From Alkalibacillus silvisoli (GTDB lineage: Bacteria > Bacillota > Bacilli > Bacillales > Alkalibacillaceae): 64,000 nt of DNA. The DNA lies in contig NZ_BAAACZ010000009.1 of NCBI RefSeq assembly GCF_039521975.1, forward strand, positions 62,001 to 126,000. The letters are read 5' to 3'. Positions 35,494 through 44,372 of the stretch are shown here, one piece after another (the first letter of the stretch is position 1; every line of letters begins with the position of its first letter). The position numbers and the translations under genes were made by a program. The notes beneath the pieces were generated by a model that was given only the letters and a program-made list of their open reading frames with translations, did no database searches and was not told where the DNA came from.

Positions 35494-36009
35494 ATTAGCA
35501 AGGATATGAATGTTAATGAGGGCATTCGCGCGAAAGAATTGCGACTCATTGATGTGAATGGTGAACAATTAGGAGTAAAATCACGTCAAGAAGCATTGGA
35601 CATTGCTGAAACGGCAAACTTAGACCTTGTCTTAGTTGCACCAAATGCAAAACCGCCAGTTGCTCGTATTATGGATTACGGTAAATACCGTTTTGAACAA
35701 CAGAAGAAAGAAAAAGAGCAGCGTAAAAAGCAAAAAATTATTAACGTAAAAGAAGTACGTCTAACACCGCAGATTGAAGACCATGACTTTAACACAAAAG
35801 CTCGCAATGCTCAAAAGTTCCTTAAAAAAGGTGATAAAGTTAAAGTTAGCGTTCGTTTCCGTGGCCGTGCTATTACGCACAAAGAGTTAGGTCAACAAGT
35901 ACTTGAGCGTTTTGCTGAGGCATGCAGTGATTTAAGCACAGTTGAGACAAAGCCTAAAATGGAAGGTCGTAACATGTTCTTAATGCTTGCTCCAACAAAC
36001 GAAAAATAA
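35494..36009 (+). CDS. infC: Translation initiation factor IF-3 (ATT start)
   Basis: IF-3 keeps ribosomal subunits apart and checks start-codon choice. The true start is the rare ATT at 35494: GGAGGTGG (35480-35487) is well spaced to it, and the protein then begins (M)SKDMNVNEGIR like the B. subtilis factor (SKDM...). Starting at ATG 35506 would leave no ribosome-binding site. The 171-residue protein has the N domain, a Lys-rich linker (QQKKEKEQRKKQKI near 72-85) and the C domain. The rare start lets IF-3 limit its own translation. Confidence 0.95.
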   Translation: MSKDMNVNEGIRAKELRLIDVNGEQLGVKSRQEALDIAETANLDLVLVAPNAKPPVARIMDYGKYRFEQQKKEKEQRKKQKIINVKEVRLTPQIEDHDFNTKARNAQKFLKKGDKVKVSVRFRGRAITHKELGQQVLERFAEACSDLSTVETKPKMEGRNMFLMLAPTNEK

Positions 36010-36044
36010 GGTGAGCAACAACATCATTTAAGGAGGATTTCATT

Positions 36045-36242
36045 ATGCCAAAAATGAAGACGCATAAAAGTTCACAAAAGCGTTTTAAGAAGACTGGTAC
36101 AGGAAAGTTCAAGCGTTCTCACGCTTTCACAAGCCACTTATTCCGTAATAAGACAAAGGCTCAAAAGCGTCGCTTAGCTAAGAGCGGAATCGTTCATAAA
36201 AGTGACGAAGCTCGTTTAAACAAATTAATGCCTTATAAATAA
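36045..36242 (+). CDS. rpmI: Ribosomal protein L35
   Basis: This is the 65-residue, very basic large-subunit protein, beginning MPKMKTHKSSQKRFKKTGTGKFK and ending with the family-typical LNKLMPYK. AAGGAGG precedes ATG 36045. It is the second gene of infC-rpmI-rplT and is controlled by the upstream L20 leader. Confidence 0.97.
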   Translation: MPKMKTHKSSQKRFKKTGTGKFKRSHAFTSHLFRNKTKAQKRRLAKSGIVHKSDEARLNKLMPYK

Positions 36243-36286
36243 GTTCGGATCAATAAATACTAAAAGGATTTACAGGAGGGATTACC

Positions 36287-36643
36287 ATGCCACGTGTTAA
36301 AGGTGGAACAGTTACACGTCAGCGTCGTAAACGTACGTTGAAGTTAGCTAAAGGTTATTATGGTTCTAAAAGAACGTTATTCAAAACAGCAAAACAACAA
36401 GTGATGAAGTCAGGTCAGTATGCGTACCGTGACCGTCGTCAAAAGAAGCGTGACTTCCGTAAACTATGGATCGCTCGTATTAACGCAGCTGCACGTATGA
36501 ACGACATTACGTATAGCCGTTTAATGCACGGGCTAAAGCTTGCTGGTGTTGAAGTTAACCGTAAAATGCTAGCAGACTTAGCTGTTAACGATGAAAAAGG
36601 CTTTGCTGAATTAGCTACTAAAGCAAAAACAGCTTTAAAATAA
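36287..36643 (+). CDS. rplT: Ribosomal protein L20
   Basis: L20 is needed early in 50S assembly and represses its own operon by binding the leader. The 118-residue protein has the basic N-terminal extension MPRVKGGTVTRQRRKRTLK and the helical globular domain with WIARINAAAR near 65 and YSRLMHGLKLAGVEVNRKML near 79. AGGAGGG precedes ATG 36287. A strong terminator follows. Confidence 0.97.
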   Translation: MPRVKGGTVTRQRRKRTLKLAKGYYGSKRTLFKTAKQQVMKSGQYAYRDRRQKKRDFRKLWIARINAAARMNDITYSRLMHGLKLAGVEVNRKMLADLAVNDEKGFAELATKAKTALK

Positions 36644-36650
36644 TGAGATT

Positions 36651-36687
36651 AAAAGAGTTGCCTACTGATATTGGGCAACTCTTTTTT
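36651..36687 (+). terminator. infC-rpmI-rplT terminator
   Basis: AAAAGAGTTGCC (36651-36662) pairs perfectly with GGCAACTCTTTT (36674-36685) and is followed by T. Confidence 0.92.
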
Positions 36688-36786
36688 GGTATATAATAAA
36701 GTAAATAAGTGCTTGAAAAGGCTTTTGACTGCAATTTAAGGTTTGCTATTTGAAAAGGTATTTATATGAATGAAGAGGGATGAGGT

Positions 36787-37041
36787 ATGGAAATATTTTT
36801 GTATATATTAGTCGGAATTGCAAGTATAATAGGTTTCTTCATGATGGGGCTTGATAAAAGTTATGCAAGAAAAAAGAAATGGCGTATTCCTGAAAGAACG
36901 TTTTGGGTAACGGCATTAGTTGGTGGTGCCCCTGGTGCTTGGTTTGGGATGATTTACTTTCGCCATAAAACTAAACATGTACTATTTCAGTATGGTATGC
37001 CGCTACTGACAATTGGTTGGATGTTAATCTTACTCTACTAA
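36787..37041 (+). CDS. ysdA: DUF1294 membrane protein YsdA
   Basis: This is an 84-residue protein of the DUF1294/YsdA family. It has two or three membrane segments (about 2-21, 40-58 and 66-83) and the conserved motif GLDKSYARKKKWRIPERTFW near 23-42, followed by GGAPGAWFGMIYFRHKTKH. GAGGGATGAG precedes the ATG. Function is unknown; the position after rplT is as in B. subtilis. Confidence 0.85.
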   Translation: MEIFLYILVGIASIIGFFMMGLDKSYARKKKWRIPERTFWVTALVGGAPGAWFGMIYFRHKTKHVLFQYGMPLLTIGWMLILLY

Positions 37042-37113
37042 TTCTATGTCATAAAGGCTCGTCTATTGTCATAAGGTATAGTGATCACATATAACATTGG
37101 AGGGGCCTAAGGA

Positions 37114-37692
37114 ATGGAAAACATAATGACTTGGGTACAGCAAGTGGATCATCACGTTGCAATATTTGCTCCAGCAGTATTTATTATGTTCCACATCATA
37201 CGCCCTTTTTTATTTATTCCTGTTGCATTTATCTGTATAACAGGTGGATTGTTCTTTGGCATTACATATGGTGCTATATACTCGTTAATTGGTGTTACCT
37301 TATCAAGTATAATGTTTTATTTCATGATGCAAAAAATGCCCATTCTCTGTAAGAGGTTAAGTCGTCTCCGTGAGCGGTTGTTTGGTCAGCACCAACAATT
37401 AAGTGTACCGCAAGTTGTCTTGTTAAGAATGACTCCTTTTATTCATTTTCATCTAATTTCATTGTTAATTATCGAGATGTCGAGAAATTTTAAAGAATAT
37501 ACTAAGCTTTCGATTTTATCAAACATTCCTTTAGCGGTGATTTATACAACGTTTGGAAATTGGATTCAATCACTACAATGGCAATATATAATAACCATCT
37601 TAATGGTTATTTTACTTTTCTTTTACTTACTTCGAAGAAAAGAAATTGTTTTGAAATGGGAAGATTTTTTTGCAACAACCCCACAAAGGTGA
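37114..37692 (+). CDS. ytxB: TVP38/TMEM64 family membrane protein (YtxB-like)
   Basis: The 192-residue protein belongs to the DedA-like TVP38/TMEM64 group, which includes lipid scramblase-related proteins. Membrane segments are near 18-33, 36-58, 63-71, 112-122, 133-147 and 158-172. The family hallmark, a glycine-rich stretch GGLFFGITYGAIYSLIG near 44-60, is present. GGAGGGGCC precedes ATG 37114. The substrate or partner is unknown. The call to YtxB rests on family and neighbourhood, so the exact orthology is less certain than the family. Confidence 0.78.
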   Translation: MENIMTWVQQVDHHVAIFAPAVFIMFHIIRPFLFIPVAFICITGGLFFGITYGAIYSLIGVTLSSIMFYFMMQKMPILCKRLSRLRERLFGQHQQLSVPQVVLLRMTPFIHFHLISLLIIEMSRNFKEYTKLSILSNIPLAVIYTTFGNWIQSLQWQYIITILMVILLFFYLLRRKEIVLKWEDFFATTPQR

Positions 37693-37731
37693 CACAATAA
37701 TTAAAACAAACAACAAAGGTGGTAAGTAATA

Positions 37732-38220
37732 ATGGATTGGAATCGACTTTATGAACTTCAATTTGAACTGGATGAAAGAATTATGCAATCACTTTCTAAA
37801 TCTCGAAGTGAAATTTATTTAGATAAAGTGTTAGCTTTAATGGTTGAGGTTGGAGAGTTAGCGAATGAAACACGTTGTTTTAAATATTGGAGTCAAAGAG
37901 CAGCTAGTAGCCGTGAAATTATTTTAGAAGAATATGTTGATGGTGTTCACTTTATATTATCTTTAGGGCTTGATTATGATTACCGCTATAATGAACATAA
38001 ACTAGACTTACCCCGAGTTCAGTTATTAACAGAAGGGTTTCATTTAGTTTATAACCGAATTGAACAATTTAAACAAGCTCCCTTAGAAAGTCATTATCTA
38101 CAACTTATGAATGCTTATCTAGCTTTAGGAGAGTTGTTATCTTTTTCAACAGATGAAGTTGTGAACGCTTACTTAGAAAAAAATGAAGAAAACCATCAAA
38201 GACAAGAACAGGGTTATTAA
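37732..38220 (+). CDS. dUTP diphosphatase, dimeric all-alpha (MazG-like) type
   Basis: This class hydrolyses dUTP to dUMP and keeps uracil out of DNA. The 162-residue, all-helical product shows the metal-binding EVGELANETRCFKYW motif near 38-52 and the second acidic motif EEYVDGVHFILSLG near 65-78. Together these define the dimeric dUTPase/dUTPase_2 family. AAGGTGG precedes ATG 37732. It lies between the TVP38 gene and ysdC and is probably monocistronic. Confidence 0.88.
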   Translation: MDWNRLYELQFELDERIMQSLSKSRSEIYLDKVLALMVEVGELANETRCFKYWSQRAASSREIILEEYVDGVHFILSLGLDYDYRYNEHKLDLPRVQLLTEGFHLVYNRIEQFKQAPLESHYLQLMNAYLALGELLSFSTDEVVNAYLEKNEENHQRQEQGY

Positions 38221-38311
38221 ATAGGAAATACCTCAGAAATTTTGAGAATTTTTCATGAAAACGTTATAATGGACAAGGTGTCGAAAAATTTTTAAAAAAG
38301 GAGGATTCAGC

Positions 38312-39397
38312 ATGGCAAAATTAGATGAACAATTAACAATGCTGAAAGATTTAACTGATGCAAAAGGGATCCCAGGTAATGAAAAAGAAGCACGTGAAGT
38401 AATGGAGAAATACATAAGCCCTTATGCAGATGAGGTAAAGACTGACCATCTTGGAAGTTTAATTGCGAAAAAAGTGGGCCAAGAAAACGGACCGAAAATT
38501 ATGGTTGCTGGCCACTTAGATGAAGTAGGTTTTATGGTTACTCGTATTGATGACAAAGGGTTCTTATACTTCCAAACAGTTGGTGGATGGTGGAATCAGG
38601 TAATGCTTGCACAACGTGTTACAATTACAACACGTAAAGGTGATGTTACAGGTGTAATTGGTTCAAAACCACCACACATACTATCAGCAGAAGCGCGTAA
38701 AAAGCCAGTAGAGATCAAAGATATGTTTATTGATATTGGGGCTTCTAGTAAGGAAGAAGCAGCAGAATTTGGTGTCCGTCCAGGCGACTCAATCGTTCCT
38801 TATTTTGACTTTACTGTTATGAATAATGACAAACTTCTACTTGCTAAAGCATGGGATAACCGTATTGGTTGTGCGATTGCTATTGATGTATTAAAGCAAT
38901 TACAAGGTGAAGACCACCCTAACGAAGTTTATGGGGTTGGAACAGTTCAAGAAGAAGTAGGCCTACGTGGTGCTCGTACATCTGCTCATGCGGTTAAGCC
39001 AGACATTGGCTTTGGCGTTGATGTTGGAATTGCTGGCGATATGCCAGGCGTATCTGATAAAGATGCTGCAGCTAAACTGGGCGATGGACCGCAAATCATT
39101 TTATATGATGCGTCTATGATTTCTCATAAAGGTGTACGTGATTTCGTTGTAGATACTGCAGAGGAACATGAGATCCCGTTCCAGTTTGATTCAATGGCTG
39201 GTGGTGGTACAGATTCAGGTGCAATCCATTTAACAGCTAATGGTGTACCTTCTTTATCTATTACTGTTCCAACACGTTATATCCATTCTCACGCAGCGAT
39301 GTTACATCGTGATGATTATGAGAATGCTGTGAAATTAATTGTTGAAGTTATTAAAAAGCTAGACAGCAAAACAGTAGAAAATATTACGTTTAACTAA
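38312..39397 (+). CDS. ysdC: M42 family metallopeptidase YsdC
   Basis: This is a glutamyl/deblocking aminopeptidase with two metal ions and a large cytoplasmic oligomer. The 361-residue protein has the metal ligands expected for M42: His in AGHLDEVGFMV near 67, Asp in KAWDNRIGC near 183, Glu-Glu in VQEEVGLRGA near 213, Asp in GFGVDVG near 233, and His in YIHSHAAM near 325. AAGGAGG precedes ATG 38312. B. subtilis YsdC has the same family and position. Confidence 0.94.
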   Translation: MAKLDEQLTMLKDLTDAKGIPGNEKEAREVMEKYISPYADEVKTDHLGSLIAKKVGQENGPKIMVAGHLDEVGFMVTRIDDKGFLYFQTVGGWWNQVMLAQRVTITTRKGDVTGVIGSKPPHILSAEARKKPVEIKDMFIDIGASSKEEAAEFGVRPGDSIVPYFDFTVMNNDKLLLAKAWDNRIGCAIAIDVLKQLQGEDHPNEVYGVGTVQEEVGLRGARTSAHAVKPDIGFGVDVGIAGDMPGVSDKDAAAKLGDGPQIILYDASMISHKGVRDFVVDTAEEHEIPFQFDSMAGGGTDSGAIHLTANGVPSLSITVPTRYIHSHAAMLHRDDYENAVKLIVEVIKKLDSKTVENITFN

Positions 39398-39407
39398 ATC
39401 CTAAAAC

Positions 39408-39447
39408 AAGTAACAGGCTGAAACGATTATTCAGCCTGTTACTTTTA
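39408..39447. terminator. Bidirectional terminator between ysdC and sspI
   Basis: AAGTAACAGGCTGAA (39408-39422) pairs perfectly with TTCAGCCTGTTACTT (39430-39444). It stands between converging genes. Confidence 0.92.
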
Positions 39448-39460
39448 TGTGTGGTTGATG

Positions 39461-39673
39461 CTAAAGTTTTCCGACCTCTTCTTCGAGCTTATTTAAAACA
39501 GCTTCTTTCTCATCATTTGAAGCTTCCTGCCAATACATTTCGAATAATACGCCGAGTCCTGGTAACATTTTCTCTTCACCACTTTGTATCGCTTCAGAAA
39601 TGGTCGCTTCTAATTGTTCTTCATCATGTCCTGCGACATTGTTTTTAACAGCTTGTCTTAGATTTAAATCCAC
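39461..39673 (-). CDS. sspI: Small acid-soluble spore protein I
   Basis: SspI is a minor SASP made in the forespore under sigma-G. The 70-residue product begins MDLNLRQAVKNNV and contains the family core ISEAIQSGEEKMLPGLGVLFE near 25-45, nearly identical to B. subtilis SspI (71 residues). GAGGTG precedes the ATG on the minus strand. It is divergent from the methyltransferase gene. I could not fix a sigma-G promoter with confidence. Confidence 0.96.
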   Translation of the reverse strand: MDLNLRQAVKNNVAGHDEEQLEATISEAIQSGEEKMLPGLGVLFEMYWQEASNDEKEAVLNKLEEEVGKL

Positions 39674-39766
39674 ATGAACACCTCTATTCTCACATTTATT
39701 TATAGTTTGACCAATTATAATAATAGTATGTATGATATATATACAAATTATAGAGGAGCATATGTC

Positions 39767-40519
39767 ATGTTTATTGAATCAAGACAAAACCAACGTGTTA
39801 AAAGGTGGAAAAAACTACATAAGAAGAAATACCGTGACCAAGAACAATCGTTTTTAGTCGAAGGATGGCACCTTATTGAAGAAGTGCTTAATAGTGACTG
39901 GACACCTCAAGAGCTAATTGTATTAGAAGGTATAGAGTATCCAACTATATGGGAAAGATATCCAATATACACAGTTACCCAAGCGGTATTTGATGAGGTC
40001 TCTCAAACTGAATCTCATCAGGGTGTTTTAGCTGTTGTTTCTCAAAATGAGTCAGATCACAAACCCACTTATCATAAACTTTTATTAATTGATTCTGTAC
40101 AAGACCCTGGAAATTTAGGAACGATTATTCGAAGTGCCGTAGCCTTTAATATTGATGCGGTCGTAGTAGGACAGGATTCTGTTGACCTATACAATGATAA
40201 AGTTGTTCGTTCGACTCAAGGTGCGTTGTTTCATTTACCAATTATAAGAGATGAGCTGTCACGTTGGCTTGATTATTGTCATAACCATAATATCAAAGTT
40301 TATGGAACTGCATTGGATGAGCAGGCGTTATCTCTATCTCAAGTTCAACCCTCAGAAAAATATGCAGTCATAGTTGGTAATGAGGGTTCTGGTGTAAGTG
40401 AAACATTATTAAATTCAGCTGATGAAACGGTTTATATCCCAATTGCGACAAAGAGTGAATCGTTAAATGTCGGTGTTGCCACAAGCATTGTTTTATATCA
40501 TTTTTCTCAAGCGACTTGA
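39767..40519 (+). CDS. ysgA: SpoU/TrmH-family RNA methyltransferase (YsgA-like)
   Basis: This is an SPOUT-type 2'-O-ribose methyltransferase acting on an rRNA or tRNA that I cannot specify. From ATG 39767 (AGAGGAG upstream) the product has 250 residues. An N-terminal substrate-binding domain shows SRQNQRVKRWKKLHKKKYR near 4-22. The knotted SAM domain has DSVQDPGNLGTIIRSA near 110-125, IVGNEGSGVS near 203 and IPIATKSESLNVGVATSIVLY near 224-244. Position before pheST is as in B. subtilis ysgA. Confidence 0.92.
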   Translation: MFIESRQNQRVKRWKKLHKKKYRDQEQSFLVEGWHLIEEVLNSDWTPQELIVLEGIEYPTIWERYPIYTVTQAVFDEVSQTESHQGVLAVVSQNESDHKPTYHKLLLIDSVQDPGNLGTIIRSAVAFNIDAVVVGQDSVDLYNDKVVRSTQGALFHLPIIRDELSRWLDYCHNHNIKVYGTALDEQALSLSQVQPSEKYAVIVGNEGSGVSETLLNSADETVYIPIATKSESLNVGVATSIVLYHFSQAT

Positions 40520-40544
40520 TAATTCTGAGGAATTTATCTATAAT
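40516..40544 (+). promoter_or_regulatory. Promoter of the pheST T-box transcript
   Basis: TTGATA (40516-40521) and TATAAT (40539-40544), with a 17-bp spacer, form a promoter whose -35 overlaps the ysgA stop codon. Confidence 0.8.
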
Positions 40545-40559
40545 ACATGTTTAGAAGAT

Positions 40560-40830
40560 ATGAAAAATAAAAGCTAAGAATGAGCCAAGTAATCGACCGA
40601 TTGATACGTTTAAATAGGGACAGAAACCATCGACTGAAAGTTTCTGACTCGTACGGTTAGATGAATTTCACTCACGAGCTGGCACTTGGACCTTACACTT
40701 CTTGTAAGTAAAGGTAGCCCGGGGATTACCTCGTTAATAAAATGAAGTGGGTATATATAGGTATACCAACTAGGGTGGTAACACGGCATAACAACTCGTC
40801 CCTTAATTTTAAGGGGCGAGTTTTTTGTTT
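40560..40830 (+). promoter_or_regulatory. T-box riboswitch of pheST (specifier TTC)
   Basis: The T-box sequence TAGGGTGGTAACACGG is at 40771-40786. The terminator AACTCGTCCCTT (40793-40804) with AAGGGGCGAGTT (40811-40822) ends in a T-run. The specifier is TTC at 40667-40669, followed by ACTCACGAGC, matching tRNA-Phe (GAA) and the layout of the thrS leader. Uncharged tRNA-Phe should turn on pheS and pheT. Confidence 0.93.
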
Positions 40831-40880
40831 TTGTTTATAAAGAATATATTATATTGGCTTATGTAAAGGAGGACATTAGC

Positions 40881-41915
40881 ATGAAAGAACGCTTAGAAAC
40901 GTTAAAAGAAGAAGCGTTAGATCAAGTAAAATCAGTAACAGAACAACAGGCATTACAAGACATACGTATTCATTATTTAGGTAAGAAAGGTCAAATAACA
41001 GAAGTCCTTAAAGGAATGGGGAAGTTAGCTAAAGAAGAACGTCCGATCATTGGTCAAATAGCCAATGAAGTTAGGGATGTTATAACAGAAGCAATTGAGT
41101 CTAAAAAGGAAAAACTAGAACAAGAAGCAGTAGAAAACCAACTGCGAGAAGAAACCATTGACGTGACATTACCAGGAAAGTCAGCGCAAGTAGGTGGTTC
41201 TCACTTATTAATGAGCGTTATTCGTGACATTGAAGATTTGTTTACGAGTATGGGTTATCAAGTGGCTGAGGGCCCTGAGGTTGAAACTGATTATTACAAC
41301 TTTGAAGCTTTGAATTTACCAAAAGGACACCCAGCTCGTGACATGCAAGACTCATTCTACATTACAGAAGAGTTATTAATGCGTACTCATACATCACCAG
41401 TTCAAGCTCGTACGATGAATAAACACGAAGGTAAAGGCCCAGTTAAAATTATTTGTCCAGGTAAAGTTTATCGTCGTGATACAGATGATGCGACGCACTC
41501 ACATCAGTTTACTCAAATTGAAGGTTTATATGTGGATGAAAATATTCGTATGAGTGATTTAAAAGGGACATTAAATGCATTAGCTAAACATTTATTCGGT
41601 GAAGACCGCGAAATCCGCTTGCGCCCAAGTTTTTTCCCGTTTACAGAACCTTCTGTTGAAATGGATATTTCATGTAAAGTGTGCTCTGGTAAAGGTTGCT
41701 CAGTATGTAAGAAGACAGGGTGGATTGAAATTCTAGGAGCTGGATTAGTCCATCCGAATGTTCTTGAAATGGCAGGATTTGACCCACAGAAGTATTCAGG
41801 CTTTGCTTTTGGAATGGGTCCTGAACGCATAGCTATGCTGAAGTACGGTATTGAGGATATTCGTCATTTCTATACGAATGATGTTCGTTTCTTAAAACAA
41901 TTCCATCGTGTTTAA
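40881..41915 (+). CDS. pheS: Phenylalanyl-tRNA synthetase alpha subunit PheS
   Basis: PheS is the catalytic subunit of the alpha2beta2 enzyme. I chose ATG 40881 behind AAAGGAGG, giving 344 residues as in B. subtilis. An N-terminal coiled coil (about 1-85) binds tRNA. Class II motif 1 lies near 120-140, motif 2 FPGKVYRRDTDDATHSHQF-like near 193-212, and motif 3 GFAFGMGPERIAML near 305. An insert with CKVCSGKGCSVCKKTG near 260 carries four Cys. pheT follows after 14 bp. Confidence 0.97.
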   Translation: MKERLETLKEEALDQVKSVTEQQALQDIRIHYLGKKGQITEVLKGMGKLAKEERPIIGQIANEVRDVITEAIESKKEKLEQEAVENQLREETIDVTLPGKSAQVGGSHLLMSVIRDIEDLFTSMGYQVAEGPEVETDYYNFEALNLPKGHPARDMQDSFYITEELLMRTHTSPVQARTMNKHEGKGPVKIICPGKVYRRDTDDATHSHQFTQIEGLYVDENIRMSDLKGTLNALAKHLFGEDREIRLRPSFFPFTEPSVEMDISCKVCSGKGCSVCKKTGWIEILGAGLVHPNVLEMAGFDPQKYSGFAFGMGPERIAMLKYGIEDIRHFYTNDVRFLKQFHRV

Positions 41916-41929
41916 AGGAGGATTTAGGT

Positions 41930-44359
41930 ATGTTTATTTCAACGAATTGGTTAAAACAATATGTTGATCTTAGTCACGTATCAATTAATCAACTAGCTGA
42001 AGATATTACGAAAACAGGTGTCGAAGTAGAGCAAGTATTCCCACCAATTATGGATGATGATCATTTAGTAGTTGGCTACGTTAAGGAATGCAAAAAACAC
42101 CCGAATGCAGATAAATTAAACTTATGCCAAGTAGATGTTGGTGCGGGTGAAGTGTCACAAATTGTTTGTGGTGCAGCGAATGTTAAGGAAGGTCAATACG
42201 TCATTGTTGCTAAACCAGGTGCTTTATTACCAGGAGATTTTAAAATTAAAAAAGCGAAGTTACGTGACGAAAAGTCTGAGGGAATGATTTGTTCACTTCA
42301 AGAACTAGGAGTAGATGAGAAATACATTGATGAAGCGTATAAAGATGGTATTTATGTGATTCATGAAGAGGTTGTAGCGGGTCAACCAGCAGCTCCTTTA
42401 CTTAATTTAAATGATTCTATTATCGAGTTTGACCTAACGCCAAACCGTTCTGATTGCTTAAGCATGATTGGTATGGCATATGAAGTGGCTGCGATTTATA
42501 ACAAAGACTTATCTCTTCCAAATGTTCAACTAGAAGAAGCAGAAGAGCAATCGAGTGATTATATTAGTGTTGAGATTGATGACCAACAAGCTAATCCATA
42601 TTATGGTGCTTGGATTATTAAAGATTTACAAATTAAACCTTCACCATTATGGTTGCAAAATCGTTTAATTAGTTCAGGTATTCGCCCGATTAATAACGTT
42701 GTTGATGTGACGAACTATATATTACTTGAATATGGTCAACCACTTCACGCATTTGATTATGACCGTTTCGGTTCTAATAAGGTGGTCACGCGTTTAGCTC
42801 AAGAAGGCGAAACGATTAAAACATTAGATGGTGAAGAGCGTACATTAGCTAATCATCATTTAGTTATTACAAATGGTGAAGAAGCCCATGCGATTGCGGG
42901 TGTTATGGGTGGTGAGAAATCAGAAGTACAAGATGATACGACAACTGTATTATTAGAAGCAGCATATTTCAACCCCAAAACCATTAGACAAAGCTCTAAA
43001 GATCATGGTCTTCGAAGTGAAGCAAGCGTTCGTTTTGAAAAAGGAATAGACATAACACGGGTGAAAGAAGCAGCAAGTCGAGCTGCTCAATTGTTAGCTG
43101 AATTAGGAGGCGCACAAGTATTAGGGTCTATAGTTGAAGAAGGATCGACAGAATGGACGCATGAAAAAGTTACATTTAACCAAGATGAGATGGAGAACCG
43201 CATTGGTGTTAAAATCTCGATGGATCAATTGACATCGATTATTGAACGACTGCAATTTGATTATGAAACTGATGGAAAAACTATTACAGTCACAGCACCT
43301 CCGCGTCGTCAAGATATAAAAATTAAAGAAGATATGATTGAAGAAATTGCGCGATTGTATGGCTATGACAACATTCCTTACACTTTACCAACAGGTGAAA
43401 TGAGTCAAGGTGGTTTAACAGAACGTCAAAAGCTATTACGAGAAGTACACGATTATCTACAATCAGCTGGTCTATATGAAGCGGTCACTTATTCATTAAC
43501 AACGGAGAGTAAAGCATGTCGTTTTATAAGCCCTGATGTTGCAATGTTGAATGTAACACCAGTTAAATTAGCGATGCCAATGAGTGACTTACACAGCCAT
43601 TTACGATTAAGCGCTATTCCAGAATTATTAACAAGCTTACAATACAATGTAGCACGTAACCAATACAACGTAGGGTTGTATGAGTTAGGGTCAATTTATA
43701 CTCAAACAAATGGTGAAAAGACACAACCAGATGAACGAACTCGAATATCAGCAGCTATTACAGGACTGTGGGAAAATCACGCTTGGCAAGGTGTTCAAAA
43801 GCCAGTAGATTTCTTCGTTTTAAAGGGGATTTTAGAAGGTTTATTTGATTACTTAGCTATTGAAAATGTTGAATTTGAACAAGTGCAGTTAGAAGAGCTT
43901 CATCCTGGGCGTACTGCTCTTGTGAAGGTAGATGATGAAACGGTTGGTTATATTGGTCAAGTCCATCCAACAGTACAAAAGGAACATGACTTACAAGAAA
44001 CATATGTCTTTGATTTAAACCTTGATGAGATCTTACAAGCGACAAATACACGTGAAGGTTATAAACCTATTACGAAGTACCCAGCTACTTCTCAAGACTT
44101 AGCGTTTGTTGTAAATCAAGAGGTTGCACAAGCCCAGCTAGAGAAAGCTATTATCGCCCAAGGACAACCACACCTTCAATCAGTTCGTGTCTTTGATGTT
44201 TATGAAGGTGAACATATGGAAAAAGGAAAGAAGTCGATCGCCTTTAACCTCATTTTCCAAAATAACGAACGTACGCTAAAAGATGAAGAGATAGAAGAGG
44301 CAAGAGGAGCAATTGTGAATCAATTAGAAAAAGAATTTGACGCCGTTTTAAGAGGGTAA
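41930..44359 (+). CDS. pheT: Phenylalanyl-tRNA synthetase beta subunit PheT
   Basis: PheT is the large subunit, with editing of Tyr-tRNA-Phe. The 809-residue protein has an N-terminal EMAP/tRNA-binding domain (about 40-150, GYVKECKKHPNADKLNLCQVD). Then come B3/B4 editing domains (about 205-385), a B5 domain (about 405-475) and a core related to PheS. The C-terminal FDX anticodon domain (about 715-809) begins YPATSQDLAFV. AAAGGAGG precedes ATG 41930. It is translated together with pheS under T-box control. Confidence 0.97.
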   Translation: MFISTNWLKQYVDLSHVSINQLAEDITKTGVEVEQVFPPIMDDDHLVVGYVKECKKHPNADKLNLCQVDVGAGEVSQIVCGAANVKEGQYVIVAKPGALLPGDFKIKKAKLRDEKSEGMICSLQELGVDEKYIDEAYKDGIYVIHEEVVAGQPAAPLLNLNDSIIEFDLTPNRSDCLSMIGMAYEVAAIYNKDLSLPNVQLEEAEEQSSDYISVEIDDQQANPYYGAWIIKDLQIKPSPLWLQNRLISSGIRPINNVVDVTNYILLEYGQPLHAFDYDRFGSNKVVTRLAQEGETIKTLDGEERTLANHHLVITNGEEAHAIAGVMGGEKSEVQDDTTTVLLEAAYFNPKTIRQSSKDHGLRSEASVRFEKGIDITRVKEAASRAAQLLAELGGAQVLGSIVEEGSTEWTHEKVTFNQDEMENRIGVKISMDQLTSIIERLQFDYETDGKTITVTAPPRRQDIKIKEDMIEEIARLYGYDNIPYTLPTGEMSQGGLTERQKLLREVHDYLQSAGLYEAVTYSLTTESKACRFISPDVAMLNVTPVKLAMPMSDLHSHLRLSAIPELLTSLQYNVARNQYNVGLYELGSIYTQTNGEKTQPDERTRISAAITGLWENHAWQGVQKPVDFFVLKGILEGLFDYLAIENVEFEQVQLEELHPGRTALVKVDDETVGYIGQVHPTVQKEHDLQETYVFDLNLDEILQATNTREGYKPITKYPATSQDLAFVVNQEVAQAQLEKAIIAQGQPHLQSVRVFDVYEGEHMEKGKKSIAFNLIFQNNERTLKDEEIEEARGAIVNQLEKEFDAVLRG

Positions 44360-44372
44360 TAAGAGGTTGGGA

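Noticed and set aside
39451..39648. 65-codon frame antisense to sspI
   Set aside because: It lies opposite a clear SASP gene, has no family features and starts in the terminator.
39674..39766. Longer N-terminus for the SpoU methyltransferase
   Set aside because: It begins over the sspI start region. The good ribosome-binding site is before ATG 39767.
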